From Enoplosus armatus (lineage: Eukaryota; Chordata; Actinopteri; Centrarchiformes; Enoplosidae), in NCBI RefSeq assembly GCF_043641665.1, contig NC_092190.1, forward strand, positions 11,902,048 to 11,966,047: a stretch of DNA of 64,000 bases, read 5' to 3'. Positions 62,270 to 64,000 of this stretch are shown one piece after another. A program made the position numbers and the translations under genes. Position 1 is the stretch's first letter. Every line of letters begins with the position of its first letter. The notes under the pieces are model-generated. The model was not told the DNA's origin, ran no database searches, and saw nothing but the letters and a program-made list of their open reading frames with translations.

Positions 62270-62474
62270 AATATTTACTATTTTGGTAGATTTTCATTTG
62301 TATTACTTACTTACTTTCAATTACTTACTTTGTTTTGATACCTTAAGCAAATGTTGCTGGTAATACTTACATACTTTTACTTAAGTGCAGTATTTTTACT
62401 TGCAGTGGAGTATTTTCAGTGTGTTATTGCTACTTTTACTTCAGTAAAGGATCTGAATACTTTTTCCACCACTG
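62270..62474 (-). repeat. ACTTGAGTAAA-family repeat with CAGTGGTGGAAA terminus (copy 6)
   Basis: Runs through CATACTTTTACTTAAGTGCA, TTATTGCTACTTTTACTTCAG and AAGGATCTGAATAC to CTTTTTCCACCACTG, whose reverse complement CAGTGGTGGAAAAAG is the family's terminal sequence. A poly-G run of about 17 (62213-62230) lies just upstream. Confidence 0.7.
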
Positions 62475-62599
62475 TTGCTTCATTTTAAGGGGTCTCAAGC
62501 CAAAAAGCTTGGGAGCCACTGGTTTGTAATTTCTGGATTGGGATGTCCCAGTTGACGCCGCTAGATGGTGCTGTTGTTCTGCGACACAGTGCTGAGAAG

Positions 62600-62862
62600 G
62601 TGGAGGTGCTGCACCTCCTTCATTGTCTGAGTGAAGGCACCGGGAGCGGATCCGCCGCTCGGTTCAATGTAATCCCGTCTCTCCCCGGCTCACTCACTCA
62701 GTCGTCCGCCATGGCGACCGCAGAAAGTCCCCTCTCCGGCACGAGCAGCATCTAAAACTCCACCGGGCTTCTTTTTAGTCTCTACCGCTGGACGTGGATG
62801 TAATATCTCCTTTCAGCTGGGAAATACATACGTGTGGATAAGCGTGCATTTCGAGAGAAGGG
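62600..62862 (+). promoter_or_regulatory. Candidate promoter and 5' noncoding exon of the next gene
   Basis: CpG-rich (GGGAGCGGATCCGCCGCTCGG, CCGTCTCTCCCCGGC) and ending in a strong donor, CGAGAGAAGG/GGTAAGAATC region with GT at 62863. Frames crossing the donor contain stops or no ATG of useful length, so this looks like a noncoding leader exon. Human gene order suggests farp1 (noncoding first exon) or ipo5. No coding evidence lies within the window, so no symbol is given. Confidence 0.45.
62711..62755 (+). other. Short ORF with ideal Kozak context in the candidate leader exon
   Basis: CCGCCATGG start, 14 codons (MATAESPLSGTSSI), then TAA. It is either an upstream ORF of the next gene or coincidental. 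No donor inside it would extend the frame into another exon. Confidence 0.4.
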
Positions 62863-64000
62863 GTAAGAATCGTGCAGCCCAAGTGCTCACCCTGTGAGCT
62901 CTTATGGGAAGTGATTCAACTTGTTTGAGGAGATTAGGGTTAAGTCCTGGGAGTATCTTTGCCGTGTTGTTTTGTGATCCTGTGGATTTCGAGGGAGGAA
63001 AATAACTATCACTCTGTGTGAAAATCTTCATCTGCAGCCAGCAGCTGTCCTATTTGTCCTCCAGTGTGGGCTGCATTGCACAGATATACCTTAGCTGTAT
63101 GGATGTGTGTGCAGACGCCGCAGTCGCTGATGTTTCGTACAGTTTCTGTAATGCTTCGTGCCTCTGTGTGACATTTAAATAGTCAAATGTCGCCAGGAAG
63201 TGTGCATTTTCTGTCTGTCACTTTCCAGGGGCCGTCCAGGTGAGTCCAGGCGGTGCATTAATGTCACATCTACTGTACTGGCTGCTAATGTCCTGAGGAT
63301 TACACCAGTCTGCTCTATTAACCTACATTACATGAATGGTGTGAAGACACTGCCAGGCTGTGTGAGGTGGGTCTACATGAAGGGAAAGACCCCACTGAGT
63401 GCTGGATTTCACCGTTTTCTCCACTATCTTCCAGGCTGTTTTAGAGAGACTTAAATGGCAGCCAAGCTCTGGTTACAACATGCATGTATCTTGTTGGTTG
63501 TCATTCTTTTCACTTAATGAACACATGTCACGCTGCCAATAATACAGTGGGAACTTATAGTGATTCATGCAATGTCAGCCACACCCAGGTATCAGTGTCT
63601 GTGGCAGAACACAGAGGAACTTGAGCTCTTTCTGTTTCGGAGGTTCCCTCAGGTAGACAGCTGGCTGTATCGGCCCCGGCCAGAGGCACTAAAGGATTCC
63701 AGCTGTGCTGGGTTGGACCGCACTGAGGGGCCCTGTGTGCCCCTGTGTGCCCCTGCATACAGAGGAGCCACTGTTACAACCCCGGAGACTCTGTAAGCCA
63801 GCAGTCACAGCTCCACGTTACACACTTGTGGGGAATTTCAAGCAAACAAGTTCAAAGGCTAAGAAACACTCAGAGGTCTTTAAATGTCCCTCTGGCTCTG
63901 TATGGGCAACTATGCTTTATGTCACACTCTGGCCCCTGGGACAAGGTGCCAGCTGTACAACTGGTGACTGTTGTTTTGTGTGTTTGTTTGGACCTGAGTT
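62863..64000 (+). other. Probable first intron of the downstream gene
   Basis: From the GTAAGA donor at 62863 to the window end. No exon can be supported. A 30-bp stretch near 63720-63750 repeats CCCTGTGTGCC. Confidence 0.35.

Larger units (their letters stand above)
50361..62600. other. Intergenic region downstream of rap2a
   Basis: About 12 kb with no exon I can support. Open frames here are short and show no recognisable domain. It holds the repeat copies at 50731-50930, 56215-56313, 58600-58935 and 62270-62474, a hAT element (60409-61036), and (TG)n, (CA)n and poly-G tracts. In human the interval between RAP2A and the next coding gene is about 500 kb, so this is strongly compacted. Confidence 0.65.

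Noticed and set aside
63229..63239. Possible 11-nt microexon between TTTCCAG and GTGAGT
   Set aside because: The splice-site words fit, but with no coding context or partner exon in the window it cannot be told from chance.
1..64000. CRISPR arrays, operons, phage or integrated viral genes
   Set aside because: No regularly spaced direct repeats, no prokaryotic gene organisation, and no retroviral gag, pol or env frames were seen. The only reverse-transcriptase trace is the dead L1-like LINE fragment.

Overview
This is vertebrate nuclear DNA, most likely from a spiny-rayed teleost fish. The genes are spliced with GT/AG introns, the proteins are vertebrate, and the space between them is filled with short DNA-transposon relics and (TG)n/(TA)n/poly-G microsatellites of the sort common in teleost genomes. 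All recognisable genes lie on the + strand. There is no prokaryotic or phage character, no CRISPR array and no rRNA.

Layout. Positions 1-9743 appear to be the end of the large intron of a heparan-sulfate 6-O-sulfotransferase gene; its last coding exon is at 9744-10512 (hs6st3 by sequence and gene order). About 8 kb of repeat-bearing, apparently gene-free DNA follows. Muscleblind-like 2 (mbnl2) runs from a candidate leader exon ending at 19441, through nine coding exons (23329-32769), to a probable poly(A) signal at 36656. rap2a follows closely: a CpG-rich leader, exon 1 at 38152-38465, a 10.2-kb intron, exon 2 at 48622-48859 and a poly(A) signal at 50335. Roughly 12 kb of intergenic DNA ends in a CpG-rich candidate first exon (about 62640-62862) of a further + strand gene whose coding part lies beyond the window. 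Gene order suggests farp1 or ipo5, but no coding sequence confirms this.

The order and orientation hs6st3 > mbnl2 > rap2a match human chromosome 13q32, so this is a conserved but compacted block. The genes do not form one pathway: a Golgi glycosaminoglycan-modifying enzyme, a nuclear/cytoplasmic splicing regulator and a membrane-bound small GTPase.

The richest biology is in mbnl2. Exon sizes (54, 36 and 95 nt) and the dual-frame terminal exon can be read directly, and YGCY-rich tracts before the regulated exons suggest autoregulation. The rest is mostly transposon archaeology: a Harbinger-like MITE in the mbnl2 3' region, a TTAA-flanked MITE, a hAT element with an 8-bp target duplication, an L1-like LINE 3' end, and several dispersed families. 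I found no clear evidence of an undescribed molecular system.
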